Below are positions 48,140-59,400 of a DNA stretch of 64,000 bases, piece after piece. The first letter of the stretch is position 1. Each line of letters begins with the position of its first letter. The notes under the pieces are model-generated. The model made no database searches, was not told the DNA's origin, and worked only from the letters and a program-made list of their open reading frames with translations. The stretch spans positions 17,420,501 through 17,484,500 of the forward strand of contig NC_092672.1 of NCBI RefSeq assembly GCF_964355755.1, read 5' to 3'. Both the position numbers and the translations under genes were made by a program. The stretch comes from Antedon mediterranea. Lineage: Eukaryota > Echinodermata > Crinoidea > Comatulida > Antedonidae.

Positions 48140-50235
48140 CAGTGGCGTATCCAGGATTTTGAAGTTGGGGGGGCTGGGAATTGCCAATTTGCCGACAAAA
48201 TTGGTGTCATTATCTGTACATACACGACGTCTCTGATCAATATATGTTCTAGGATTACATAGTCATATTGTCTTATATGGGATAACGATGCAAAATTAAA
48301 ACCAAACCAACATTATCTGTTAGTATGTTGTATTCATATTACAATAAAAAAAGAATTAGGAAAATTTGATTTGTAGTTTTCATCGCCGAAAATGATTGTT
48401 TTTAGCCACGAAAGAAGTAAAACAATTTGCGGCCTCAGTCGACAATTCTATTAACTACGCCATTTTTGGTTAAAATAATTACATATAATTACGTTTTTTA
48501 TTTATATCACCATTGGAAATATCAATAAAACATGTTATTAAATGCTTATAAAATATATAAAGTTGTTTACTTAACGGAATTCGGAAAAATTCATTGCTCT
48601 AACTTTGTGTAGTAACGATCAGAGAGATTCATGGTACACGCGCGAGAGAAAACATTCCGCTGCGGGTGATTCGCATCCACCAATCAAATCAGCTGGAATC
48701 CTAAATCATTCAAAAGTGAGCAATGCCAATCGCGAGAAAGCTCAGCTTTGATTGGCTTACGATGACATCATATCACAAAATGGTGGTTTTGTAGTTGAGC
48801 CTCACGGAATATTCTGTTCCAAAAATGAAATACATGGATATCATATCGAGAAAAAAACAAAAACAAAAAAAAACCGGGTTTTTGGCACTTATAATAAATA
48901 TATCTTAGACAAAAAAGCACATGGCATGTGGAACTATATAATCTCTTAGCGTAGGAAGACATACAAATCCCAGGTCATGAGAGGCTCAACTGCATGCAAA
49001 AACAAGGTTTTAGGGTAAGGTCAAAGGGTCTGTTTCTGCTGAAAAAATCAAAATAATCGATTTTTTCCAGTCACCGCAAACCACAAAAATAATCGCGTTG
49101 CAATTGAAAATTGCTACGACTTTAATCGGTTATTCAGGTAATCGGTTTTTAAAATCACGTCATCATTCCCCCACAGCGCAGTTCAAGTTATGAAAGGCCG
49201 ATGAGAGTTGGTTTGTTTACATCCTATCGCTGCCTAAAACTCTCACATGTAGGATTAAAAATTACTCTTACGTAAAGCTTTATTATTTCTAAAATAAACA
49301 TCTAGGCCTACTACCGTACCACATACAACAGAATAATGATGTTATATTAATAAGGACACGTCGGCGAAAAAGGTTCGTTTCGCCGTTCGTTGGTTCTACC
49401 TTCGGCCTGCTAGGCCTAGAGGCTATTATATTTCTACCGAAACAAGTCAACAGACAACAGGCCTACTAACAAATGACATGTAAAACATCGTTAGCCTGAA
49501 CTGGTGGTATGTAACGGGTGTACTTGTAACACAGAATCCCGGAGTCTCTCGGTATAATTCTCCCCCACAAAATAATAAAAATCAAATGTTTAACATTTGA
49601 TTTTTATTCGGTCTACATCGCGATCGTGGTTTTGCTGATCGTCGTCGATATCGCGCAAATAAACAGCATGCTTTGTGACGTGAATAAGTTTGTCATACTC
49701 TAGAGGTCAAAGTGAGGTCAATAATCGCTATTTGTGTTGCAGCTCAAAACTGCTCCGCAATAATCGGTTAAAACAAGAAATAATCGATTAAAACACGCAA
49801 TGGATTGAGTGTTTTTAATCGGTTATTTTTAATCGGTTATTTTATTTTGCGCCGTTTCTGCTGCCCAAAAATAATCGATTAAAAAAATAAACGGTTAATA
49901 ATCGATTATTTCTGCTCAGCAGAAACAGGCCCAAAGACTTTTGAGTAAACAATCTACCACGTACGGCCGTACGTACGTGCTACACATTTTTTACGTGTTT
50001 CGTTAGATGTAATGAAAATAAAAAATAGTTAATATGAAGGGATCAATGATGATATGATATGTAAATAAACAAACACTCAAAAGAATTATGTTTACAGTTC
50101 AATTATTGTCAGAATAAATAGTTTATTTTTTTCCCCGGCACCTTTGTTTGCCGACGGCCGCGATGATGTGCCCACGGAAACGAAATCAGGGGGCCCGGCC
50201 CCCCCCCCCCGGCCTCCCTACTGGATACGCCACTG
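48140..50235. mobile_element. 2.1-kb hAT-type element, non-autonomous
   Basis: Ends CAGTGGCGTATCCAGGATTT and CTGGATACGCCACTG, with an exact 8-bp duplication CTATTAAG at 48132-48139 and 50236-50243. CAGTGGCG ends plus an 8-bp duplication are diagnostic of hAT. No transposase frame. G/C runs near the right end (50190-50215) are typical of this kind of element. Confidence 0.85.
49026..49932. mobile_element. Element nested in the hAT element
   Basis: Ends GGGTCTGTTTCTGCTGA and TCAGCAGAAACAGGCCC, flanked by AAA (or CAAA/AAAG). ATAATCGATT and AATCGGTTATT words repeat near both ends in opposite orientation. 907 bp, no ORF of note. Confidence 0.65.
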
Positions 50236-50243
50236 CTATTAAG

Positions 50244-50499
50244 TATAAGTATCATTCAGATATCAAATAAAGAAAAAAAAAGTACTCACCTTGGAGAGGC
50301 AGTTTTCTAAATGACACCATGTTACGAACATAATACATCCAACATAGTAAGCTTGTGATCTCAATTTTCCCGGGAAGTTGATACTTGACTATCTTTATGT
50401 TTTGTATTATGTTTGTTTGGATATGTAAATTCAAAATAAGATTGACTTTATTGAATTACGAACAATTATAATTTTTTGTTGTCATGTCACATTTTTTGT
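50244..50499. repeat. Right part of GTTACGAACAT repeat
   Basis: Contains ATGTTACGAACATAAT. A minus-strand AAG/GTGAGTAC donor-like site lies at about 50282-50293, but I could not tie it to a gene. Confidence 0.4.
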
Positions 50500-51356
50500 T
50501 GCAGTATCAAATTTGTGCATATATAAATGTATATACACATTAGACGTACAAAATGGTATTACGTCATCAAATGGCCACTTGAATTTAAAAATTAGGATTT
50601 TTTTCCATTTTGTGTAGGTTATCACATTCAATAGAGCGCATCTCCGCTTTTTGAGCTCGATTTTCGCGCAAATTTCAGTGTGTGCTTGCTTAATTATTTA
50701 TCTTTCTCAAAGTTGTCAGTGTTTTCATTTTGATGACGTCATCACGCGTAAAAACTTGAATAACGTAGGTCGTGTACTTTCACCTTCGCCGTAAATTTGA
50801 ATATCTTACAGCTCTTCAGAATTGAAGGTTACCTTAATGATTATAATTTATTATGAAAGCTGATGAAATGTAGATATGAATTCATATAAAAACCAAGCCT
50901 ATCGGATGTTGTGACGTTAACATATGGCCAGATTAAGTTAAAAAGTAGTTTTTTCATCTTTTTCGTCAAAGTTATACAAATTTCAAAGAGCGCGCACAGC
51001 GCTTCTACGTGCCAGATTCTCTTCCAATTCTTATATTTATTTGCTCAATTCATTATCTTTCGAAATTGTCATCTTTGAGTTTATTTTGATAATTCCATCA
51101 TACCAAAAAATTAGAACATGATGTGTGTCCCGTAATTTCACCTATGCTACACTGTATATAGATATACAGTATACTGTACATATTGTATATGGCATATAAT
51201 AGGCACAACTCAGCACTCTAAGCGTATGCATCATGTCATAGGATGGCATACATCAACTTTTTACGATCGTATGTTAACGTACATGCATGTTTAAAAAGTG
51301 TTAATTTCATTAAAATGATCACCTATAATTCGTCAAAGTGACGAATTAAATTCTAG
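50500..51356 (+). mobile_element. Diverged Helitron-like copy with covaried 3' hairpin
   Basis: Follows the array unit from ATTACGTCATCAAATGGCC through CGTAATTTCACCTATGCTACA to a 3' end AATTCGTCA-AAG-TGACGAATT (51327-51347), five bases, then CTAG at 51353-51356 and T. One stem pair is T-A where the array has C-G, so pairing is kept. Boundary at the left approximate. Confidence 0.75.
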
Positions 51357-52154
51357 TTACTCTTAGTCTTAGTTTACTTAGAGCTGCTGCAGTAGCTATT
51401 TACTGCATGTTCGATATAGTTCCATGGTTCGATCTATACAATTACAATATGCCTATAGCAATTAGCTAGAAGTCATCGAATTTACTATCTACTTGGGCCT
51501 ACTGTAACTAGGCCTACTGTACATCCCATTTCTTATTTTTTTTATGGTGAGTTAAAACCTGTAGCCAAAAAAAATCCTGTTGGACAACAACAATGATGAT
51601 TGAAAATGAATGAAATCTGATCCATAAATGTGATGCATGCATGCAGCACACACAACACATGCACGTTTTGGGCGAATTTATTTGGATCATTCCATATATA
51701 TAATAGGGAGCCACATGTGTTCTACATTTTTATTAAATCGTAATTTATGGATTTTACTTTTTAAACTTAATATAATACCGCGGGCCCAATTTAATATTTA
51801 CTTATTTATTTCCAAGTACATTAATATTATTTAAAGCACTTTCAAATTAATAACAGCAAATTTTGTGTGATTCACTTATTAATGGAACAAACAAAAGGTA
51901 AAGAAATAACAGAGGGGATAAACAAGGCGGAACAGCCTGGGTGGGTTTTTATGCTTGCTAGAAAAATAACGTCTCGTACAATACAGCACAAATTTTTTTC
52001 ATTCGCGAAAACTATGAACTAAATCATCCTACGGAATTTAATGTACATATATCGACTGAAAAAAACAAACAAATTGTACACTAATTATTAAAGTCAAGAT
52101 GCTCCTGCCATCGTAAACGTATGCTATCGTCGTCTTGTAAAAAGAGGGACAGTC
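51357..52154. other. Intronic DNA, nothing identified
   Basis: AT-rich, no recognised repeat or coding similarity. Confidence 0.35.
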
Positions 52155-52380
52155 CCTTTTCGCTTGGTTTGTATACACGCGTCGGATCGTATACGGATCA
52201 TATAATTAGGAAATAGTTTATAAATGATCGTATACGGTTCGTATATGTTTATTATGCGGGCAGGAACTTCCGAATTGACGTATACGTTTCGTATACGAAG
52301 TGGACTTCCTATACGAAACATAGGCCTATACGGAACGTATGTAAATCGTATACGTTCGTATACAGCTTTTTTGCAAAGGG
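52155..52380. mobile_element. GTATACG-rich miniature element, copy 2
   Basis: Starts CCCTTTTCGC and ends GCTTTTTTGCAAAGGG; the right end is the inverted counterpart of the terminus at 27366. Contains about eight CGTATAC-type words, several palindromic. It lies 90 bp from a FLOT2 exon. Confidence 0.6.
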
Positions 52381-52470
52381 AAGACCACATGTTTTCGCAC
52401 TTCATAGTCAACTGTTTTTCTCTAAATTCAAGGCATGTATAAATAGAAGAAAAAGAGAAAACAATCTTAC

Positions 52471-52685
52471 CAAGAATAGCTCTCAAGTGTCCTTCCAAAG
52501 TTTGTAAGATTACTTCTTCGATTTCTTGGGTACTTTTACCAAGGAATTGTTCACAAGCTGTGGCGAGCAGTTCAGATTCTGTCATCACTTTACACTGGGC
52601 TACACCAGTAACAGTCAATGGCACACCATGGCATGTTTCAACATTCTCACACCGAGGATTAAGAGTCATCACTTCTAGAGTTATT
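52471..52685 (-). CDS. FLOT2: Flotillin-2 internal exon (SPFH domain, first visible exon)
   Basis: Internal exon of flotillin-2, a membrane-microdomain scaffold protein on the cytoplasmic face of plasma and endosomal membranes. On the minus strand a T-rich tract and AG acceptor precede base 52685, and a GTAAGA donor follows base 52471. The 215-bp exon starts with the last base of a split codon, then reads ITLEVMTLNPRCENVET, continues through LTVTGVAQCKVMTESELLA and ends QTLEGHLRAILG with one base left over. This follows animal flotillin-2 at roughly residues 44-116 and covers the core of the SPFH (prohibitin-like) domain. The internal Met at 52672 is not a start: the reading frame is open back to the acceptor, and family proteins have about 45 more N-terminal residues (including the acylated N-terminus) on upstream exons that I did not find in 52686-64000. 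The frame would stay open into the intron past the donor, but that part has no similarity to the family. Confidence 0.93.
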
Positions 52686-53213
52686 CTAAAAAAAAAAAAA
52701 AAAGTTCTCTAGAAAAATGATATTGACACACAGAAACTTAAAGGGAAATTCTGGGTTTAAAATTGCTTTTAAATATCGATTATTTAATAAATAAAAAATA
52801 TTATAACAATATAGACATGTCAGAATGAAGAAGTAATAACGAGAAATTTAAAAAAATTAATTTAATTTTAGGGTAAATTCATGGAAAGTGTGTTTTCCAT
52901 CAGTGGATTCCAAACTCGCGACGTCATGTATGTTGTTTTTGTCAACTAATTTTACATCTCTCTCCCCTGTCAAAAGACGACAACCCAATCATTGTGAAAT
53001 ACATTTTTTGTAGATTTTCTAAGCTAGGCCTGTGTAATAATAACAGTAGTAGCATATATTTATTTATTTGACATTTAATGAAATACAAAATTTAGTACAC
53101 ATCATGGAGTCATAAATTATACTATTTTTATACCTCTATAGTACAGATCGTACTATAGATCGTATAATTATCTATACCATTCCGGTAGGTCGAGTCAACC
53201 TTCAATCAAATAC
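52686..53213. other. FLOT2 intron upstream of visible exon
   Basis: Acceptor-side T-run at 52688-52702 (minus strand) is the polypyrimidine tract of the exon at 52471-52685. The rest shows nothing identifiable. Confidence 0.4.
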
Positions 53214-53290
53214 AGTACCGTATATTTCGGTGTATAAGTCGCACCTGTGTATAAGACGCACCCCCAACTGAGAGTAAAATATCGGTATTT
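53214..53290. mobile_element. Fragment of TATAAGTCGCACC-type element
   Basis: CCGTATATTTCGGTGTATAA, GTCGCACC and GTGTATAAGACGCACCC match the left end of the intact small element at 61696-61961. The right end is missing. Confidence 0.6.
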
Positions 53291-53329
53291 TTTATATCGT
53301 CGATGTATATACTCTAGTAGCTAGATCAA

Positions 53330-53940
53330 CTTTCGTATGCACTTTGAGGTCCAGAGAATTTGACTTCAGAAATTGGTTTAGGGTGGTCAAACAATCATTT
53401 TTGGCTTGGTTACACATTTTGAAAATGTGGCAAAAGGTCAAGGTGAAAGGTCATAAGACCAAACATAAATATGTCCTTAAATCTCAACAACCACTGGTCA
53501 CAACGAGGTAATTTTGGTCTTAAATTAATCAGAAGGTATACATTTATATTCAGTCTAATGGGACATTTTATTAAAAAATGACCGGAAATGCCATTTCTGA
53601 CCCTTGACCCATAAACCAGGTCATATCTGTATCTCCGTAACTATTGGCCGTAGAGACTTGAATTTGGGCTCAAATTGTTCGAAATATACATTTAGTTATT
53701 TGTTACACATTTTGAACAATGTTACAAAAGGTCAAAAAGTCAAGGCCAGGGGTTATATGAATAAACACAAATAGGTATTTGTATCTCGGCAACCACTGGT
53801 CACAGCGAGTAAATTTTGGTCTCAAAATGTTCAGAAGGTATACATTCATATTCAGTCTAATGAAACATTTTAGTAAAAAATGACCGGAAATGACATTTCT
53901 GACCTTTGACATACATACCAGGGCATCTTCTTCTCACACA
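53330..53940 (+). repeat. GGTCAAAG-type repeat, two tandem ~300-bp copies
   Basis: TTAAAAAATGACCGGAAATG (about 53570) and the related block at 53865, with CAACCACTGGTCACA and TCAGAAGGTATACAT words, recur about 295-300 bp apart. The family also occurs at 17180-17560, 25310-25500, 56600-56880, 57640-58160 and, inverted, 59290-59720. Confidence 0.6.
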
Positions 53941-53949
53941 TTGATTTTT

Positions 53950-55045
53950 TTGATTTAACAAATGCCCAAAAAACGTTTACGATTATTGTCTGAGCAAAAC
54001 AAATTGTCCACATAAGTTCCATAACTCTTTCTTACAAGACATTTTACACGATTTCTCAATTTCTTATATATTTCCAAATCGGAAATGCATTTAGTTAACT
54101 TAGCTTTCTTGAAAAGTATTCTTTTCTTTTGAATCAGTTTTTTTATATCTTGTGTAATCCAAGGGTCTGTATGTTTGCGTGCTTTTCTTGATATACGAGG
54201 AATGCTGTCTCTAACAGCAGCATCAAGCAAGTCCATGAATCCTTCTAGAGACTTGTTAACATCTGTACTGTCTAAGAATGCACACCAGGGAGCCAGATGA
54301 ATCAAATTATTTAAATGACCAAAATCAGCTTTAGAGCGTTGCAAGAAGCTTTGTGTTGTCGACATAGGTTAAAAGATTCCTTTGTAGAAATTTGAAAAAC
54401 GATTGCATAGTGATCGCTATATCGACTGGATTATCCGAAATTTTAGGCGATATCTTTTCTGGCGAGCATGTAAATAATAAGTCACTAATAGTTCCAGATT
54501 GACGATCATTTGAAGGTCGTGTAATTGTTGTATCAATCAGTTGGGTAAAGTTTATAGGTTCAGTGATGTCAGATAGTGCAGTGAAGTCTGGGTGAGATGT
54601 ATCGCACCAGTTGACATTAAAATCTCCAGTTAACAGAATGCAATCAAATTTATAGAATTCCTGTTGCAAATTAGAAATAGAATTATGGAAGTGATTCCAA
54701 AAATCTTTCTTAGCATTTGGAGGCCTTAAATGTACCAATCAATACATTTAGATGTCCTACTTTTTAATAAATTCAAAGGAGTTCAAGATTGTCATCAACA
54801 TGGTAAAGTTTTGATGAAAAATCTGTTCTGATAGCCATGAACACTCCTCCACCACGCAAATCACGATCTTTTCTATAGATATTATAATCATTTAGGTTGA
54901 GAATTGAAGATGGAAGGCTATTGTCCAGCCATGTCTCTGTTACGCAGATAATATCGCATGGATTTATTGTTAAATAAGCAGCCAAGTCAAGACTTTTGTG
55001 TCTTATACTCCTAGCATTAAAGATACAGTTCAGTGATTTGTTTCT
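53950..55045 (-). pseudogene. LINE 5' part: APE-type endonuclease, inverted and frameshifted
   Basis: Minus-strand remnant of a non-LTR retrotransposon ORF2, reading from about 55040 downwards: CIFNARSIRHKSLDL, then CVTETWLDNS and GGGVFMAIRTD (to about 54773); after a frameshift RPPNAKKDFWNHF and the endonuclease motif LLTGDFNVNW (54331-54738); after another, SDHYAIVFQIST with the catalytic Asp-His; after a further shift, the linker before the reverse transcriptase (DPWITQDIKKLIQKKRILF, to 53955). At least three frameshifts, so dead. The order and motifs (N-A-R-S, TETWL, GDFN, SDH) are those of CR1/L2/Rex1-group elements. The reverse-transcriptase core does not follow on this strand; it lies beyond the junction on the other strand. 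Confidence 0.85.
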
Positions 55046-55057
55046 CCTAAATATTGG

Positions 55058-56008
55058 CAATGTTTCCAATACAGGCGCACCACAAGGCACTGTCTTAGCA
55101 CCTTGTTTGTTTACCTTATACACAAGTGATTATAGATCTAAATATGATTCTTGCCCAGTTGTACGATTTGCTGACGATATGGCGATGATTGGCTTGATTG
55201 AGAAGGACAATTGCACTTCATGTTAAATGAGATTAATAATTTTGTAAAATATAGTAATGATAACTTTTTAGAATTGAATGTTGAAAAAACAAAGGAAATG
55301 ATTATAGATTTTAGAAACAAAACAAATAAATGTGATCTAGTTAACATAATGGGTAGACAAACTCAGAGGGTAGAAACATATAATATCTGGGGGTTGTATT
55401 TAACAATAAATTGACGTAGAGTAACCACTTGGATCTCGTTATGAAGAAAGTAAATACTAGAATCAGGGAGTTGTTCTAATAACAACTCCCTGCTAGAATG
55501 TACTGGACAACTAAACAAGTTCAATGTAAATAATAATATTTTCATTACATTCTATCAGTCTATTATTGTTGGGGTTTAGAAATATTGTATTGCAGGGTGG
55601 GGTGGAAATGTTACAGAGGGAGATAAGGGTAGAATTGATCGTGTGGTAAGAAGGGTTGATGTCTGGTTTGTGTCAGCAGTCGGTGGATTCAGTTTATTGC
55701 GAGAACCTTGACAGGCTTTTTGGTCATCCTGTGAATTCCGATTTAGGCAGTCTCAGGAGTGCTTGCAGTGGAAGATTGCGATGCGCGGCTGCTGACACAA
55801 ACCGATATCTTTTCTCCTTTCTGCCCACAGGTATCAGGAGACATCAGCGGAATTCATCCAGATGAGCACCATGAAATAATATGTTCTTGTTGTGAGTTTT
55901 TAAAATAGTTTTGTCATGTTGTTTTAAATATTGTAATTATGATGTATTGAAGACAAGCAATGTAATTTTCTCCTTGTAGGAACGAATAAAGATTATACTT
56001 GATACTTC
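55058..56008 (+). pseudogene. LINE 3' part: reverse transcriptase C-terminal half and tail
   Basis: Plus-strand remnant beginning in the middle of the reverse transcriptase: NVSNTGAPQGTVLAP (55059-55103), LFTLYTSDY, the catalytic block VVRFADDMAMIGLI (about 55158-55199), a frameshift near 55205, then NDNFLELNVEKTKEMIIDFR (about 55258-55317), further shifts, GWGGNVTEGDKGRIDRVVRR (about 55597-55656) and a C-terminal domain ending near 55865. The 3' end is AACGAATAAAGATTATACTTGATACTT (read in two parts: AACGAATAAAGATT, ATACTTGATACTT) at about 55981-56007. Motifs are those of Rex1/CR1-group LINEs. It is head-to-head with the endonuclease half and lacks the fingers region between them. Confidence 0.85.
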
Positions 56009-56404
56009 ACATCAGGCGATTTTGCCTTAGAATGATGCGATTCAACCCGGACGTGACATGTACCTTGAAAAAACTAAATAATTGCAGACACACTTTCACA
56101 GTCAGTCACTAAAATCTTTTTAAAAACGTATTTCCTATAATTCTCAGATATGATTTAATTTGGAGTTTCTGCAATGTTGCATAAAAATAAACATCCAACT
56201 TCAAATCTTGAAACTACACAGCAAAATTATGTTAACTTTGATTAACATAGAAAATTGGACAAAGCGACGAAATACAAAGCACTTGGACTTGGAAAACTGA
56301 ATAAGAAAAGCGTATTTACCAATTATTATAATGAAAGTTGCAAAAATAGTCCCATAGAAAAGAGGACAGTCAATCTGCTTCTACACCGTCCAATCTCTAT
56401 TATT
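56009..56404. other. Unassigned flank of LINE
   Basis: No recognised feature; an open frame starting at 56255 runs into the next inverted-repeat element and is not coding by any similarity. Confidence 0.35.
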
Positions 56405-56405
56405 A

Positions 56406-59400
56406 GTCCAAGAGTTTTAGACAAAAAAAGGGCCAAAGGTAGAAATAAATATGCTAAAGCTGAATTTTTCAGGATAGGTCCCCAATGTTGTCTGGAACAA
56501 CATACTAAAAGTCCCCGGGTTTCCCCGTTGTGCTTCAACCTGATTGGGCCATTTTTCAAAATGGCGGCCACCTTAACATTATTTACCATATTTTGACAAC
56601 CAGTAGGTGTAAGTAAACAATTTTGGTGTCAAAATACTCAGAAGACCAATATTTATATTCACTGTAACGGAGAAGTTTTTAAAAAAATGACCGGAAATGC
56701 CTGTTTTGACCTTTGACCATAAATTTGGATTATCTCAATATCTCTTCAACGACTGGCCGTAGAGAGTTCAAAAGTGTCCCAAATTATTCAGAATGCCCAA
56801 CTTTCTATTCACTCTAATGAAAGAAAAATACAAAATTCTATTAGAAACCTTCTATTCTGACCTTTGAACTATTGACCTAAGCATATTTTAATTTTATAGA
56901 CATCATGGTGATCGATAGGGGTATTGCTAAACACCGCAAACCCCCGCAAACCTCCAAAAAAACATAGCAAACCCCATCGAACCAACATAAAAGTGATTGA
57001 ATCATGTAGTGTACAACCCACTGGGTATATCAATGTAAAAAAAAATTTAATTTCTAATGTTAACAACTTATTTTTGGGGTAAAACATCATTTTTTGGTCA
57101 AAAATGATTGCTGAACCCCGCAAACCTCCAAAAAACCATAGCAAACCCCACTGAACCAACATAAAAGTGATTGAATAATGTAGTGTACGACCCACTGGGT
57201 ACATAAATTATTAAATTTCTACTGTTAACTACTTATTTTTGGGGATAAAACATAATTTTTTGGTTAAAAATTAGCAATCATTTTTGACCAAAAAATGATG
57301 TTTTACCCCAAAAATAAGTAGTTAACAGTAGAAATTTAATATTTTTTTTACATGGATATACCCAGTGGGTTGTACACTACATGATTCAATCACTTTTATG
57401 TTGGTTCGATGGGGTTTGCTATATTTTTTTGGAGGTTTGCAGGGTTTAGCAATCATTTTTGACCAAAAAATTATGTTTTACCCCAAAAATAATTAGTTAA
57501 CAGTAAAAATGTATTATTTTTTTTTACATGGATATACGGTACCCAGTGGGTTGTACACTACATGATTCAATCACTTTTATGTTGGTTCGATGGGGTTTGC
57601 TATGTTTTTTTGGAGGTTTGCGGGGGTTTGCGGGGGGAGTACATAAGCGAAATTGGTGTCAAAATACTCAGAAGACCCATATTTATATTCATTATAATGG
57701 AAAAGTTTTTAAAAAAATGACCGGAAATGCATGTTTTGAACTTTGACCCTAAATTTGGATTATCTCAATATCTCATCAACGACTGGCCGTAGAGACTTCA
57801 AAGTTGTCCCAAATTATTCGGAATGCCCAACTTTCTATTTACTTTAATGAAAGAAAAATACCAAAAACCTTTAGAAACCTTCTATTTTGACCTTTGAACT
57901 ATTGACGTAGGCATATTTATTTTTATAGACATCTTGGTGATCGATAGGATACGAAATTGGTTTCAAAATTTATAACTTTGACCCTAAATTTGGGTTATCT
58001 CAATACCGCATCAACTGCTGGCCGTAGACTTCAAAATTGTCCTAAATTAAGCAGTGCCCAACTCTCTATTCACTGTAGTTTATAAAGAAAAATACTAAAA
58101 GCCTTTTGCCATTTGAACTTGAACTTGGTGATCGATAGGAATACATAAGCGAATTTGTTGTCAAAATATTCCAAAACACCCATGTTTTTTTACCTTTGAC
58201 TTTAATCACTACATTATAATTTAATAATTTAAGCCCCAAATAGCATGATGGACATATCATACCATTCATCATGCCATGAGATGTCAAATTTATCTGAAAC
58301 AGCCTAGAAAAAATGTCCGATGGACGAATAATAATATTCATCAATATAGATATGAGGCCATAATTTCATGTATCAAAGGGTCACAATGTGTCATTTGACA
58401 AATCACCCAAATAATAAAATACAATATGAAACTCTTACAAATCTATCAAGATGGATTATAAAGAAATTGTCACTGTAAAGTTGTTATGGTCTTCAACAGA
58501 TTTTCATGCCCTTATTTTATTAACCATCATATAGTCCTGAAGTATTTTCAATTTTTAGAGAATTCTGATTAGAAAAAAAACAGAGAAAAATGTTCACATC
58601 TTAAAGATAAATGCAATAATTCTTTTAAAATTAAATTGCATCATATCAGATAAGAATCGGAGGTATGACTAGAGCCTAAAATGAGACTTAGACTGAGACC
58701 TTGATGTACAGTGTGCAGTTTTAGACAATTTAAAAAATGTTATAAGATGAATTATGTACTCCAGGCCTATACACAAAGAAATGTAATAGTGCAGCTCAAT
58801 TGAAAAAAAACCCAAGTGTGTGTCAAATCAACCAGTAGTGGTGTCTGCTATATATTAAATGGCACTGCCGAAGAGGAAACATTTCAGAATTGGTGTAGCT
58901 CCAAAGTTTAAACATGGACATTAGCCATATAGAGAAGGCGTGGCATTTTTGGAGGACTAATTTCTAACCTTAATATTTCAAGACTAAATAAATAATAAAA
59001 TTTGTTTGGTTACTAATGAATAAAAGAAGTGAAAACAGGCTACAGCCCAAACAAACAGTAAAATGTATCATATATATAGTTTAAAATTGGGGCTTGGTTT
59101 GTCTGTTTAGCATCTGAGCAATTTGGAATGAACTTTAACTCTCATGGCAAGGCCATACTGATGAATTGTTAGATTCTGTCTATCTTTATGTCAACTTAAA
59201 TTTAACTTTTTGCATCTAAGCCCTCCCTCTGGAGAGCACGGGCTATTGTCGGTTTATACAGGTAAGCTAGGCACAAAATAAGACTAATTCTTATTAAAAT
59301 GTAATGATTAAGGTCAAAGGTCAAAACACTTTCAATCGCATTTAGTACATTATTTGAGTAAACAGAAACATGGGTGTTTTGGAGTATTTTGACACCAAAT

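Noticed and set aside
50282-50434. Exon with a GTGAGTAC donor on the minus strand
   Set aside because: Good donor, but no acceptor or protein similarity could be shown, and the DNA belongs to a dispersed repeat split by a hAT element.
52124-52672. A single 182-codon minus-strand gene
   Set aside because: Only the first part is flotillin-2; the frame runs past the GTAAGA donor at 52470 into a GTATACG miniature element.
54996-55226. Start codon of a reverse transcriptase gene at 54996
   Set aside because: The first ~20 codons are antisense to the endonuclease half; reverse-transcriptase similarity begins only near 55059, beyond the inversion joint.
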